Source of the DNA: Clarkia xantiana subsp. parviflora
Taxonomy: Eukaryota > Streptophyta > Magnoliopsida > Myrtales > Onagraceae
Length of the DNA: 64,000 nucleotides
Reading direction: 5' to 3'
Assembly: GCA_036873135.1 (NCBI GenBank)
Contig: JAPTYO010000007.1
Span: 61,986,383 to 62,050,382 of the forward strand
How positions within the stretch are numbered: position 1 is the stretch's first letter; each line of letters begins with the position of its first letter. Both the position numbers and the translations under genes were made by a program. This document shows, piece by piece, positions 34,483 to 45,119 of this stretch. The notes beneath the pieces are model-generated. The model searched no databases, had not been told where the DNA came from, and saw only the letters and a program-made list of their open reading frames with translations.

Positions 34483-35221
34483 CACTTGGCACTTGGCACT
34501 CGGCACTGGCACTTGATATATAGGAGTGTCGTCTTGACAAGCCAAACTTAAGTTTATACCATCTCTCAGTTCCACTATAAGGTGACGTTGCGAGATACTT
34601 CTTGCTTATTTTGCTGTTTTTGCGTTAAATGCTAAAGAGCAAGATAACGTTATACAAAACTCGACTTGTAAGTTTGATGAGTTTTGTATAAGGTTTGCTT
34701 TTAAAAGCGTATAACATGAAGATATCCCTTTTCAGGCCTAAGTCTTCATGGTGTATGAACCCTTAAGAGAGTATACATACTTTTAGTGTGTGGGGTTGTC
34801 GTCTATTAAGAGGATTTCCGCCACGTTGGGGTGATCAGTCCAATAATGTATTTGCCGCATCTTGTTTTTATTCAGGGATTTGCTATGAACATGAGGATTT
34901 GCCCGGAGGATTTCACAACATGTCATTTTTTAGAAGTAAACATGGGGTTTGCCCTTTTGAAAAGGATGTCGCAACATGTTACTTTTGATAGATGTGAACA
35001 TGGGTATTGTCCTTACGAGGAGTATATTGCACCATGTTACTTTTGGAGCATTGCATGATGTTGCTTTTGAGTGAATATTACTTTGAATTTGTTGAAGATG
35101 AACTTGTTGATGTCGCCTATTATAAGTTGCATGGCGTGATGATTTGTTGATACGGGTAGTATGCACGTTGTTTGCTACTTGATGTTAATCTAGAGTATAG
35201 TGCATAATGTGGGAAGGTACC
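34483..35221 (-). mobile_element. Element G internal DNA between B and A
   Basis: Begins with CACTTGGCACTTGGCACTCGG, the reverse of C's AGTGCC array motif (only part quoted), and ends at GTACC, A's left target duplication. Repeats of AACATG-GGTTTGCCC type occur near 34885-35030. No gene is seen. Confidence 0.6.
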
Positions 35222-35983
35222 TGATGGGTTCCGATGTAAATCGTTAGCCCCGTTAACAGCCAGTGAACGGTGAATAGGTCCAGTGGGCCTCGTGAAAGGC
35301 CTGAAGGGCCCAGAGGCCCAATATGAAGGGTCCCGATGATAGCGGCCCCGACACATGAGCTAGATGTTCCCGACAAGAAGCCTCTGAGCAGGCCCCGATA
35401 TGCCTTAGTAAAGGCCCCGATAATAAAGCCCCTCAGAGGCTGGACCTGTCCCGTAGAGACTGAAGGTCCTGGGTGGTGATCTAGAATGAGACAACTCTGG
35501 AGTCCCCGACAGGAGTCGTGACTTGTGATCAGAGGACAAAGACCGAGAAACCCGCCTACTAGATAGAGTAGTGGGGAGACGGTTAAAGATATAGATAAGT
35601 CCCCCGAGATACGCAGGGCGTGCCCGAGATACGCGGAGTATGGGTAAGATACGCGGAGCGTGGGGCGAAATCTACGGAATCCCTGACGAGATATACGGAA
35701 TCGTGGCGAGATACACGGAATCATGGGTAAAACTGCCAGGCGCAGTAACAGGTAACTGAGTAACTTCCCCTCCTATATAAAGGAGGAAGTTACCTCAGAA
35801 AACGGTCATCTAATACGAACTTAGACTTCTTGCTTATCACCCCATTGATCACATACTCATTTAAGCATCGGAGAGGGATTCTGGGTCACCACCCAGGCCA
35901 TCCCCTTTTGCAGGATTACGCGGAGCCCAGGAGTTCAAAGCTTTCCGTCAAGGACGTAACGGAGCTTCGCCCGTGATCCAACA
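35222..35983 (+). repeat. 5' LTR of element A
   Basis: TGATGGGTTCCGATG to GATCCAACA. TATA box TATATAAA at 35774-35781 lies in a small hairpin (CTCCTATATAAAGGAGG); TTTAAGCATCGGAGAGGG follows near 35860. An internal GAGATACGCGGAG-type repeat fills 35598-35725. Confidence 0.95.
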
Positions 35984-35984
35984 T

Positions 35985-36000
35985 TGGCGCCGTCTGTGGG
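35985..36000 (+). promoter_or_regulatory. Primer binding site of element A
   Basis: TGGCGCCGTCTGTGGG, one base after the LTR. The same type as in B and C. Confidence 0.85.
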
Positions 36001-36037
36001 AAACTTACGAAAAGTCAAGATAGCTTCTACCAGATCA

Positions 36038-39000
36038 ATGGCCGGTGGTGGCAAGAAGAAGCAGGTTCAGGCTGGCAGTTGTCGACCCGCGGGGACTGTG
36101 AATTCCCCGTTGCCGGAACGTGTTGCTGAACAAGGTGAGAACCCCGCTCTTTCCCGGACAAGGGGGCAGGGTGATGGTTACGAGGTCTCAGTCCGAGACA
36201 CGGAGATGAACAGGCAGGATATCCCGCGTAGGGAGAAAGATGAGGCTCCCCCAAACCCGGTGGGCCATGGAGGAGAAAGAGTCCCGCGAAGAGAATAAGG
36301 GTCGTCTTCGAACTCGGAGTTGGCCAAGGCAGAAGCGGATGCTATGCCCATGTTCTTGGCTGCCATGGAGGCCTTGCTGGACAAGAGAGAAGCCGCAGGA
36401 GGGCGGAGGAGTTGCCTCCGCAAGAAGAATTACCTCCACCCCCCACCCCCCCCCCCCCCCGAGGGTGGTCCCAGAAGAACAAGAGGTTCAGGAGGTTCCG
36501 CCCAGGAGTAAGGGTAAAGAACCAGCGCACTTGGAAAAGTTCGTAGTCGACGGCCCAGGACCAGTGCAAAACAGGACCATTCCCCTGAATGGCCCCATCA
36601 CCCCCGATCAGGTGGTGAAGATCGTCAACATCTGCATGGGGGACCAGAAGCAGATGACATCGGAGTTGAGGGATCGATCCAGCCATCCTTTCATTCTGCG
36701 GCTGTTGGATACGGTCGCCCCGCCAGGGCTAGGCATCCCGACCATCAAGGAGTACGATGGTGAAGGGGACCCGGTTCGCCATGTTCAGAGACATGTCCAG
36801 TCTTGCATGGGAAGGACCTCGAACGACGACCTCGTGTGTTCGCTGTTCCCGATTACTTTGGGAGAAAGGGCCATGACTTGGTTTTTCAGCCTCCCACCAG
36901 GATGCATTACGTGCTGGGCGGACATGCACGATCAGTTTATCAAACAGTATCAAGGTCGGAGGCGCCTTCTGAAGAGTGTAAGGTCCCTGACCCAGGTGGT
37001 GCAGAGGCCCGACGAATCGTTGGCATATTACTACCAACGATTCACTGCCAGTGCCGCAGAGATTGATGAAGAGATATCGGAGGGAGAGACCATCCGTACT
37101 TTCCTGCGGAACTTGAGCGCTCCGTACGGTTCCGACCTGATGCAGAGTGTAGCCGCGAAAGCTGTGTGGAGTATGGAGGCCCTGCAAGCGAGGGTGAAAC
37201 AGCAAATCGACGTCCAGGAGTCGAAGATTGCTGCCGGAGAGCTCGATCCCCCGAGGTCGGGGAGAGGAAATCCATCGTCCAAGCTGTCGGATGATCGCAA
37301 AGGAAGCGACAAGTCGGAAGGGAGTAGAAACCGTGGTCGCCCCGAAAAAAGAGAAGACAAGCGTCCCCCTAGGAAGGACAATCGAGAAGGTCGGGCCGTT
37401 CCCATCAATAGCTCGATGACTTCTATGTTAGCTGTGATGGATCGACAGGGTCTCGCCCGATACCCTCCGAGAAAAGAAGGCGAATTCCTAGGAGGCCGCC
37501 CTGACCGTTACTGTCGCTACCATCGAGCCAATGGTCACGACACTGAAAACTGTCGGGAGCTGAAGAAGGAAATTGAGAAGCTGATCCAAAAAGGGAAGTT
37601 AAAAGAGTTCGTCGGAAGGGGAAGGTGCCGATCTCGCTCCAAAAGTCGGTCGCGGTCCCGTTCCAAGTCCCACGACCGATCCCCGAAGAAGAAGAAGGTT
37701 GAGCAAGAAGCCTCAGGATCGGGTGCCCGCAAGGAGAGGCGGGGAACTATCAACGTCATCCACGGAGGAATGGCGGCGGGAGGTGATACCTCTGCTTCTC
37801 GGGAGAACTATGCTTCCCGCATATCTGCCGCGGTGGTGTTAGGCAAAAGGTCCCGGTCGTGGACTCTGAAGGAGGAAATGGTGATTTCTTTCTCGGCGGA
37901 AGATCTAGTAGGTGTGGAGAGCCCTCACGACGACGCCTTGGTCGTGACCCTGGACGTAGATGGATTCGAGATGAAGCGGATCCTGATAGACGGAGGAAGC
38001 TCTTCCGACATCCTTTTCATGGACGCTCTGGAAGCCATGGGAAAGACGAAAAAAGACCTGACACAGGTGGACTTCCCGATGGTGGGATTCTCTGGTTCCA
38101 CTTCTTACCCGCTGGGAATGATCACCTTACCGGTGGAGTTTGGTAGTGGCTGGAAGATGGAGAAACGAAGCGTAGATTTCGTCGTAGTGGAGTCTGCGAG
38201 GGCATACAACGCTATCATCGGGAGGACCACTATCAACCCTCTCATGGCAGTCGCCTCGACGGTCCACCAGAAGATGAAGTTCCCGACTGACAACGGGGTC
38301 GGAGAGGTCAAGGGCGACCAAGTGGCGTCGCGAAAATGCTACGTTAACGCTACCCGACGGAGAAGGAGGGAAGCCATGACTGTTCTTCAGACTGATGCCG
38401 ATCCTCGAGAGGAGTATGGGCGTCCCGCCCCCATGGAGGATCTGAAGGAGGTTGAGATCGATGGGCCTCAAAGGAAGGTGAAGATCGGGTCTTCTTTGTC
38501 GGAGGAAAGAGCCCGAGAATTGATCGAGCTCCTAAAGGAATTTAAGGAGCTGTTTGCCTGGTCCCCGAGTGATATGCCAGGAATCAGCCCCGACGTAATA
38601 GTGCACGAGCTGAAGATAGATCCCGCGATCAAACCTATCGCGCAGAGAAGGCGTCTGATGGGCGCGGACAAGAGGATCGCGATCCAGCAAGAGGTAGGCA
38701 GACTGCTTGACGCTGGATTCATCAAGGAGCTCCGATTCCAAACTTGGGTGGCTAACACAGTCCTGGTACGAAAGAGTAACGGAAAGTGGCGGATGTGTGT
38801 CGATTTCCGCGACTTGAACAAGGCCTGCCCGAAGGACTGCTACCCGCTTCCGAGGATTGACCAATTGGTGGATGCCACATCGGGACATGAGCTGCTGAGC
38901 TTCATGGATGCCTATTCCGGGTACAACCAGATCAAGATGGCGAAGGAGGATGCCCCCCATACGGCTTTCTATGCCGACAGTGACGTCTACCATTACGACG

Positions 39001-41711
39001 TGATGCCCTTCGGATTGATTAATGCTGGAGCAACTTACCAACGGATGGTGAACAAGTTTTTTGGAGACATGTTGGGGAAAACCATGGAGGCGTATGTGGA
39101 TGACATGCTGGTGAAGTCCCGACAGGCAGGAGACCATGTCCAGAACTTGGCGGCGGCGTTTGAGCGGATGAAGTTCCATCAGGTTCGGCTGAACCCCGAA
39201 AAATGCGCTTTCGGGGTGAACTCGGGGAAGTTCCTAGGGTTCATGGTGAGTCAGAGAGGAATCGAGGTGAACCCTGAGAAGCTGCGAGCGATCGAAGAGA
39301 TGCAGTCCCCGAAGACTCATCGGGAGGTTCAGGTGCTGAATGGTCGGTTGGCTGCGATGAATCGGTTCCTATCCAAGGAAAGTGACCGAGCAATGCCATT
39401 TTTTGATGTGCTGAGGGCCCACAAGAAGTTCAAATGGACCGACAAGTGCGAGGAGGCGTTCCAGGCACTCAAGCAGCACCTCCGTACCCTTCCGCCGTTG
39501 GCAAAACCAGTTCCAGGCGAGCCGCTTTATCTCTATTTGGCTGTTTCTGATGTGGCTGTTAGTTCTGTTTTGATTAAAATTGTCAAGGGCAACCAAGTAC
39601 CTATCTATTATGTAAGCAAGGCGTTTGCCAAGTCTGAAATAAACTATCCCGCTATTGAGAAGTATCTCTTCGCGTTGATTATTGCCGCTCGAAAGCTACG
39701 ACCTTACTTCCATGCCCATGAAGTCACGGTATTGACTAATCAGCCCCTGAAGCACTTTTTGAACCGACCGGAGGCGTCGGGGAGACTGGTGAAATGGGCC
39801 ATCGAGCTGACGGAGTTTCGTATTCATTTCGCTCCGAGAACCGCTATTAAGGGCCAGGCGTTGGCAGATTTTATAGCCGAGTCTACGGCACCCGATCTGG
39901 AAGTAACGGGTCCCGCAGAGGGGGCAACCATGGAGGAAGTCCCGACAACAGAACAGCAGCCAGAACAGCCAAATGAGGAGAACACTTGGGAGATGTATAC
40001 TGTTGGTTCATCGAGTGTAGAAGGCTCGGGGGCAGGATTCGTATTGATACCGCCCGGCGGAGGCCAGCCCCTACGATATGCCTTGGCGTTGACGTTCAAA
40101 GCCACCAACAATGAAGCAGAATACGAGGCTCTCATCGCGGGTCTCAAGATTGCTAAGGGTACGGGGGTCGATCATTTAAAAGTGAAGTGCGATGCCAGCT
40201 TGGTTGTAAATCAAGTCCAGGGGAATTATGAAGCTAGGAGCTCGACAATGAAGAAGTATTTGCACGAGGTGCAGACTTTGAAGGGAAGCTTCAAAAGCTT
40301 TGATATCGAGGCGATCCCGAGGGAAGAAAACGCGGAAGCAGATGCCTTAAGCAAGTTCGCCCTGGGAGTGGCCCCCGAGGAGAATCGGAGGGTGCATTTC
40401 CTAGAAAAGGTGATTATCTCAAACATCGATCCGGCGGAGGTCTGCGCTATTGAGACAGGATCGGAAGAAGAGGAGAAGCCCACTTGGATGACCCCGATGG
40501 TCACGTATCTGACTACGGGGACACTCCCCGATGACAAGGTGGCAGCTGTCAGGTTGCGGCGGATTGCGGACAACTACGCGATGGTGGACAACCAGTTATA
40601 CAAAAAAGGGTATGTAAAGCCTTTCCTAAAATGTGTGGCGGAACTCGACACGAATCGGATCCTGAGGGAATTACATGAGGGAGTCGCGGCCTATCATGAA
40701 GGGGCCCGATCTCTTGTGAGGAAGGCATTGAACTTGGGCTACTATTGGCCTTCGATGAACAAGGAAGCGACCGCGATGGTCCGATCCTGTGATGCATGCC
40801 AGAGGTACGCTCCGAATATTGTGGCTCCCGCCGCGGACTTAATGCCCATCAGGAGTGCATGGCCCTTCGCGCAATGGGGGATTGACTTGGTGGGACCTCT
40901 TCCCCAAGCGAAAGGTCAGTGCAAGTACTTGCTCGTGGCCATCGATTACTTCTCAAAGTGGATAGAAGCTAAAGCATTGGCCAGGACGACGGGGCAGCAG
41001 ATCCTCAAGTTCCTTCAAACTCAGATCATATCCCGGTATGGGGTCCCTCGAGTTTTGATCAGCGACAACGGCCCTCCGTTTAATGAGGCTCAGTTGAAGG
41101 AGTACCTGGAGGAATTGAACATCGAACATCGAACCGCTTCAGTCCGCCACGCTCAGACTAATGGCCAAGTGGAATCAGCCAACAAGATCGTGATGGATGG
41201 CTTGAAGAAGAGAGTCTACGCCTTGCAAGGCCATTGGCTGGATGAGCTCGAGAACGTGTTGTGGGCTGTTAGAACAACACCCAAGCAATCGACGGGGGAA
41301 ACTCCGTTTGGCCTGGTCTATGGCACGGAGGCAGTTGATCCCGTGGAGATAGCGGTGGCATCCCATCGCGCAAAATATTACGAGCCTCTGACAAACGAGG
41401 AAATGAGACGTCTAGACTTAGACTTACTCGAGGAAAAGAGGTGGAAGGCTGATGAAGTCCAGGCTGATGAAGTCCAGGCTCGGATGCCTCTGGCAACAGC
41501 CCGATATTACAATCGACCTGTCAAGTCCCGACAATTCTTCGTGGGAGAACTTGTCTGGCGGAGGAACGAGTTCGTTCATCAAGATCGGATCAACAAGCTA
41601 TCACCGAAATGGGAGGGACCTTACAAGATCGTAGGGATGCCAGAGGACCTTGATGGCAAGACGTTGAAGCATTCCTTCAGTGGCGAACACTTGAAGAAGT
41701 ATCATGTTTGA
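36038..41711 (+). CDS. gag-pol: Gag-Pol polyprotein of element A, gag start broken
   Basis: The likely gag ATG is 36038, but that frame has TAA at 36296-36298, a further frame change near 36400 and another at a run of 15 C (36446-36460). Downstream the frame is open to 41711. Residue numbers count from the in-frame ATG 36240: gag core about 140-300; CX2HX4HX4C from Cys425; Arg/Ser-rich stretch about 460-485; protease ILIDGGSSSD (Asp584); RT from about 797 with YVDD at 952-955; RNase H about 1093-1215; archaeal-type RNase H from about 1250, where the first catalytic Asp is Val1255 (TVGSS for the usual DGSS type); integrase with zinc ligands about 1477-1519 and the DD35E triad Asp1549, Asp1609, Glu1645; tail with WEGPYKI. 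It would copy and insert the element. The first about 73 codons of the long frame are out of the gag frame. Near 41448-41477 a 15-base unit is duplicated. Confidence 0.95.
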
Positions 41712-41869
41712 TACTAAGCCGCCGTGAAGGGCGCAAATTGTCTATCAATAAGATCCTATGTAAGCCTATTTTGAGTTATTTATGAATAAAAGAAGTTGCT
41801 TCCGATCAAATTGCTTTTAGATTTATTCTAACTGTTAGTAAGACGTCCTGAAGGACGCGACAAAAGCCT
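41712..41869 (+). mobile_element. Element A sequence after pol
   Basis: Short AT-rich stretch with TATGAATAAAAGAAG (about 41782) that could act in RNA 3' processing. No gene. Confidence 0.4.
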
Positions 41870-42170
41870 TCCGAGGTACGATAAAAGCCTTCCGAGGTAT
41901 GCGTAAGTCCTCTATATGATGCGGCCAAAAGCCTTAACGGGTATGGACAAAAGCCCTACGGGGTACACGTAATTCGTCTATATGATGCGGCCAAAAGCCT
42001 TAACGGGTATGGACAAAAGCCCTACGGGGTACACGTAAGTCGTCTATATGATGCAACCAAAAGCCTAGGTATGAAAAGGCCCTAATGGGACCGCGTAAGT
42101 CGTCTATATGATGCGGCCAAAAGCCTTAACGGGTATGAAAAAGCCTTAACAGGTCCGCAAAAGTCGTCAG
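41870..42170 (+). repeat. 66-base tandem array in element A 3' region
   Basis: Three to four imperfect units with AAAGCCTTAACGGGTATGGA, CCCTACGGGGTACACGTAA and CGTCTATATGATGCGGCC. Confidence 0.92.
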
Positions 42171-42204
42171 AGTTGGCGCTGTATGAAAAATGGCCTTGAA
42201 AGGC

Positions 42205-42480
42205 GGGGACGAAAAGCCTTATGTGGTGAAGTCCCGATTTTGGACGAGAAGCCTTAAGTGGCGAAGTCCCGATTTTGGACGAGAAACCTTAAGTGGTGAA
42301 GTCCCGATTTTGGACGAGAAACCTTAAGTGGTAAAGTCCCGATTGGACGAGAAGCCTTAAGTGGTGAAGTCCCGATTGGACGAGAAACCTCAAGTGGTGA
42401 AGTCCCGATTGGACGAGAAGCCTTAAGTGGTGAAGTCCCGATTGGACGAGAAACCTTAAATGGTGAAGTCCCGAGTAAAG
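42205..42480 (+). repeat. 33-35-base tandem array in element A 3' region
   Basis: About eight units of GTGAAGTCCCGATT(TT)GGAC followed by GAGAAACCTTAAGTG. Loss of a TT separates the 35-base from the 33-base form. The minus-strand frame at 42289-42504 is a repeat translation (HHLRFLVQSGL). Confidence 0.93.
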
Positions 42481-42690
42481 CGTCGGAAGGACGTATAGAG
42501 TCATCTCAAATGGTGCATCGGAACGTTCTGAGTAACGAGTTTAAAGCCGCTTTAAATAAGCGCAAATGATTATCGAGACCAAAACAGATGAAAAGAAACT
42601 GCTTATATAAAGGCCCGAAGGCCAAAGGGGTCCGATACAAAGGATAAAGAAGACAAGGAGAAAAATTACAAGGACTAAATATATAGAGCA

Positions 42691-43098
42691 TTAAGCTTGG
42701 TCCTTATTGGCGGCATCAAAGGGAGTTGGGTCCACGTAGTTGGTGGCAGAAGGCTCCACAGGGTCAGCCGTTGGAAGAATGGCTATCGGAATCATGGGAT
42801 CGAGGAGTTTCCGATGAAGAAGTAGCTCCTCTTCACTCTGAACTTGTGGTATGCATTTCCGGCCTTGAGCATCGGCCTCTTTGGTGGAAATGATACATCC
42901 TTCCCGGAGAGCTGCATCATAAGCAGTGCTGAAAATTTCGTTCAGAACATAGTCGAAGTTGAAAGGCTTCCTTCCCTCGAAACCAGATCCACTATCTGAA
43001 ATCAGCCATTGAAAGGAATGTTAGGTTTATTCGGAAAACTACAATCAAGCTAAGTAAAGATGAAGGCAAACGATAGAGAAGAAAACCTTACCAGACAT
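42691..43098 (-). CDS. Small antisense spliced ORF of element A
   Basis: On the minus strand, exon 2 (42995-42691) is an open stretch of about 102 codons with no internal Met at its start, ending in a stop at 42691. It is preceded by a good acceptor (GATTTCAG) and, 96 bases away, a donor (CTG then GTAAGG) right after ATGTCT at 43098-43093. Joining them gives MSDSGSGFEGRKPFNFDYVL and about 104 codons in frame. The frame is also open upstream of the ATG to about 43215, so the true 5' exon may be longer. No domain is recognised and it is not clearly related to the antisense ORF of B, G and I, though it sits in the same place: after the arrays, antisense, before the 3' LTR. Confidence 0.5.
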
Positions 43099-43665
43099 GG
43101 TAAAGCCTTGAATCACTTGAAGAGCAAAAGACACGGGGAGAAGAAACTTCGAGTTAAAAAATGGATGCACTTCCAAAAATGGAGACAGTGAAGAAGAATA
43201 GTGCCAAGGTCTTAGCTGTTATAAGCAAAAGGACAAACTGGACGGACTTAATCTGGACCGTTGAAGACGAAACGATTCAATCTTGACCGTTGAAGACTGA
43301 GGGACGGTACAGAAAAGACGTTGGTGACGTAATGAGTGCCTTCTTCAGAAAGCAACAGTCACGCTGATGTAAGCATCGTTCCATAATCCCAACATTTAAT
43401 GCTACAGTAACCGAGGAGTCTCCTCGGATTTGGCAACTGCCCATGGGGTCTGGTGGGCCCAAGGCAATCATGAGTAAGAGACTCTGTTATACAACCATCA
43501 CACACAAGGCAAAAGCCTCTGACGGTGGTATCAGAAGGCATGAAAACAAAAGCCTCCGACGGTGGTATCGGAAGGTATAAAAACAAAAACCTCCGACAAC
43601 GAGGTCAGAAGAGCTGAATTAGAAAGACATGACGAACTAAAAGTCCCCCATGTCTTGGGGGCAAA
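43099..43665 (+). mobile_element. Element A region before the 3' LTR
   Basis: Non-coding. Contains repeated AAAAGCCTC(T/C)GACGGTGGTATC units (43510-43600) and ends in the purine tract CTTGGGGGCAAA used for plus-strand priming. Confidence 0.55.
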
Positions 43666-44427
43666 TGATGGGTTCCGATGTAAATCGTTAGCCCCGTTAA
43701 CAGCCAGTGAACGGTGAATAGGTCCAGTGGGCCTCTTGAAAGGCCTGAAGGGCCCAGAGGCCCAATATGAAGGGTCCCGATGATAGCGGCCCCGACACAT
43801 GAGCTAGATGCTCCCGACAAGAAGCCTCTTAGTAGGCCCCGATATGCCTTAGTAAAGGCCCCGATAATAAAGCCCCGCAGAGGCTGGACCTGTCCCGTAG
43901 AGACTGAAGGTCCTGGGTGGTGATCTAGAATGAGACAACTCTGGAGTCCCCGACAGGAGTCGTGACTTGTGATCAGAGGACAAAGACCGAGAAACCCGCC
44001 TACTAGATAGAGTAGTGGGGAGACGGTTAAAGATATAGATAAGTCCCCCGAGATACGCAGGGCGTGCCCGAGATACGCGGAGTATGGGTAAGATACGCGG
44101 AGCGTGGGGCGAAATCTACGGAATCCCTGACGAGATATACGGAATCGTGGCGAGATACACGGAATCATGGGTAAAACTGCCAGGCGCAGTAATAGGTAAC
44201 TGAGTAACTTCCCCTCCTATATAAAGGAGGAAGTTACCTCAGAAAACGATCATCTAATACGAACTTAGACTTCTTGCTTATCACCCCATTGATCACATAC
44301 TCATTTAAGCATCGGAGAGGGATTCTGGGTCACCACCCAGGTCATCCCCTTTTGCAGGATTACGCGGAGCCCAGGAGTCCAAAGCTTTCCGTCAAGGACG
44401 TAACGGAGCTTCGCCCGTGATCCAACA
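43666..44427 (+). repeat. 3' LTR of element A
   Basis: Same length as the 5' LTR, about 98.8 percent identical by eye, followed by the target duplication GTACC. Confidence 0.95.
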
Positions 44428-44590
44428 GTACCTTCGAGAGTAAATTGACTTTATTAAATGATTGATGTAATTACATGATTGTAAACAAACTTGGAGTTAC
44501 TAAATCTCCCCCCTATTTTAATATAAAAGTTTAAGACAAAAGAGCTTGATACAATAGCTCCTTTGTAACATAATGTTCTTCCTTCATCCG

Positions 44591-44880
44591 TGGAATTTCT
44601 TCAAGTGCCCCCCATTTAATGTGTTTGGAAGGATGTTGCCTTCAGTATCTTAGAGGCGGTATGCGCTAACATAAGGGACTAAGACAATCTTGTATGGGCC
44701 TTCCCACTTTGTAGATAACTTGTTGATGTGATCTAAGTGTGACAATTCATTCCTTCTCCACACCATCTCGCCCACATGGAATTGTCTTTCTTTCACTTTC
44801 CTGTTGTAGTGTCTTGCAGTTATTAAGCGCATACGTGCTTGGGTTAGCTCTGAGTTTCGCCTTCTTTCGTCTGCCAATAC
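44591..44880 (-). pseudogene. End of element G integrase
   Basis: Minus-strand frame with ITARHYNRKVKERQFHVGE, MVWRRNELSHLDHINKLSTK and WEGPYKIVLVPYVSAYRL, the C-terminal tail of a Tat-type polyprotein (compare WEGPYKI in A). A TAA interrupts it after AYRL, then DTEGNILPNTLNGGHLKKFH follows in the same frame. It lies in minus orientation to the right of A and fits as the pol end of G. Upstream codons are lost at about 44880. Confidence 0.8.
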
Positions 44881-45119
44881 TTGTGTTTTTACTTACAAGT
44901 ATGCTAATACACACCTTCATGCTCATGATATATCTGTGTTTACTAGAGTTAGCATTCTTATGTGCATATATTTTACATTCCCATACTTAGAAATTTTTTA
45001 GACCCGGTCTAAGCATTTCTCCACAGACAGGGTTCACCCCACATGTGCACGTATTGATTATAATGGTGTATAATGAAGTTACCTTTGTCCATATCCATGA
45101 TTGCATTGCATCATATGGA

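Larger units (their letters stand above)
35222..44427 (+). mobile_element. Element A, near-complete Tat/Retand-like gypsy
   Basis: LTRs of 762 bases each (35222-35983 and 43666-44427), an exact GTACC target duplication (35217-35221 and 44428-44432), primer site at 35985, purine tract CTTGGGGGCAAA before the 3' LTR. By eye the LTRs differ at about nine positions (about 1.2 percent), so insertion is recent. The pol frame has both an ordinary and an archaeal-type RNase H, the mark of the Tat lineage. Damage to the gag start (see its entry) and one altered RNase H residue suggest it is not autonomous. Confidence 0.97.
20165..44880 (-). mobile_element. Element G, minus-strand Tat-type gypsy, truncated and interrupted
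   Basis: On the minus strand it ends with a 3' LTR at 20165-20814. Inward (rightward) come the purine-rich tract, a 66-base tandem array, an antisense multi-exon ORF (plus strand), then a pol end at 44640-44880. Elements B and A interrupt it: B's exact target duplication GCGGG and A's exact GTACC let the G pieces 20815-24826, 34483-35221 and 44433-44880 be joined. The 5' part of pol, gag and the 5' LTR are missing; the sequence passes at about 44880 into plus-strand element F. Confidence 0.72.

Noticed and set aside
42289..42504. Leucine-rich minus-strand repeat frame
   Set aside because: Translation of the 33/35-base array in element A.
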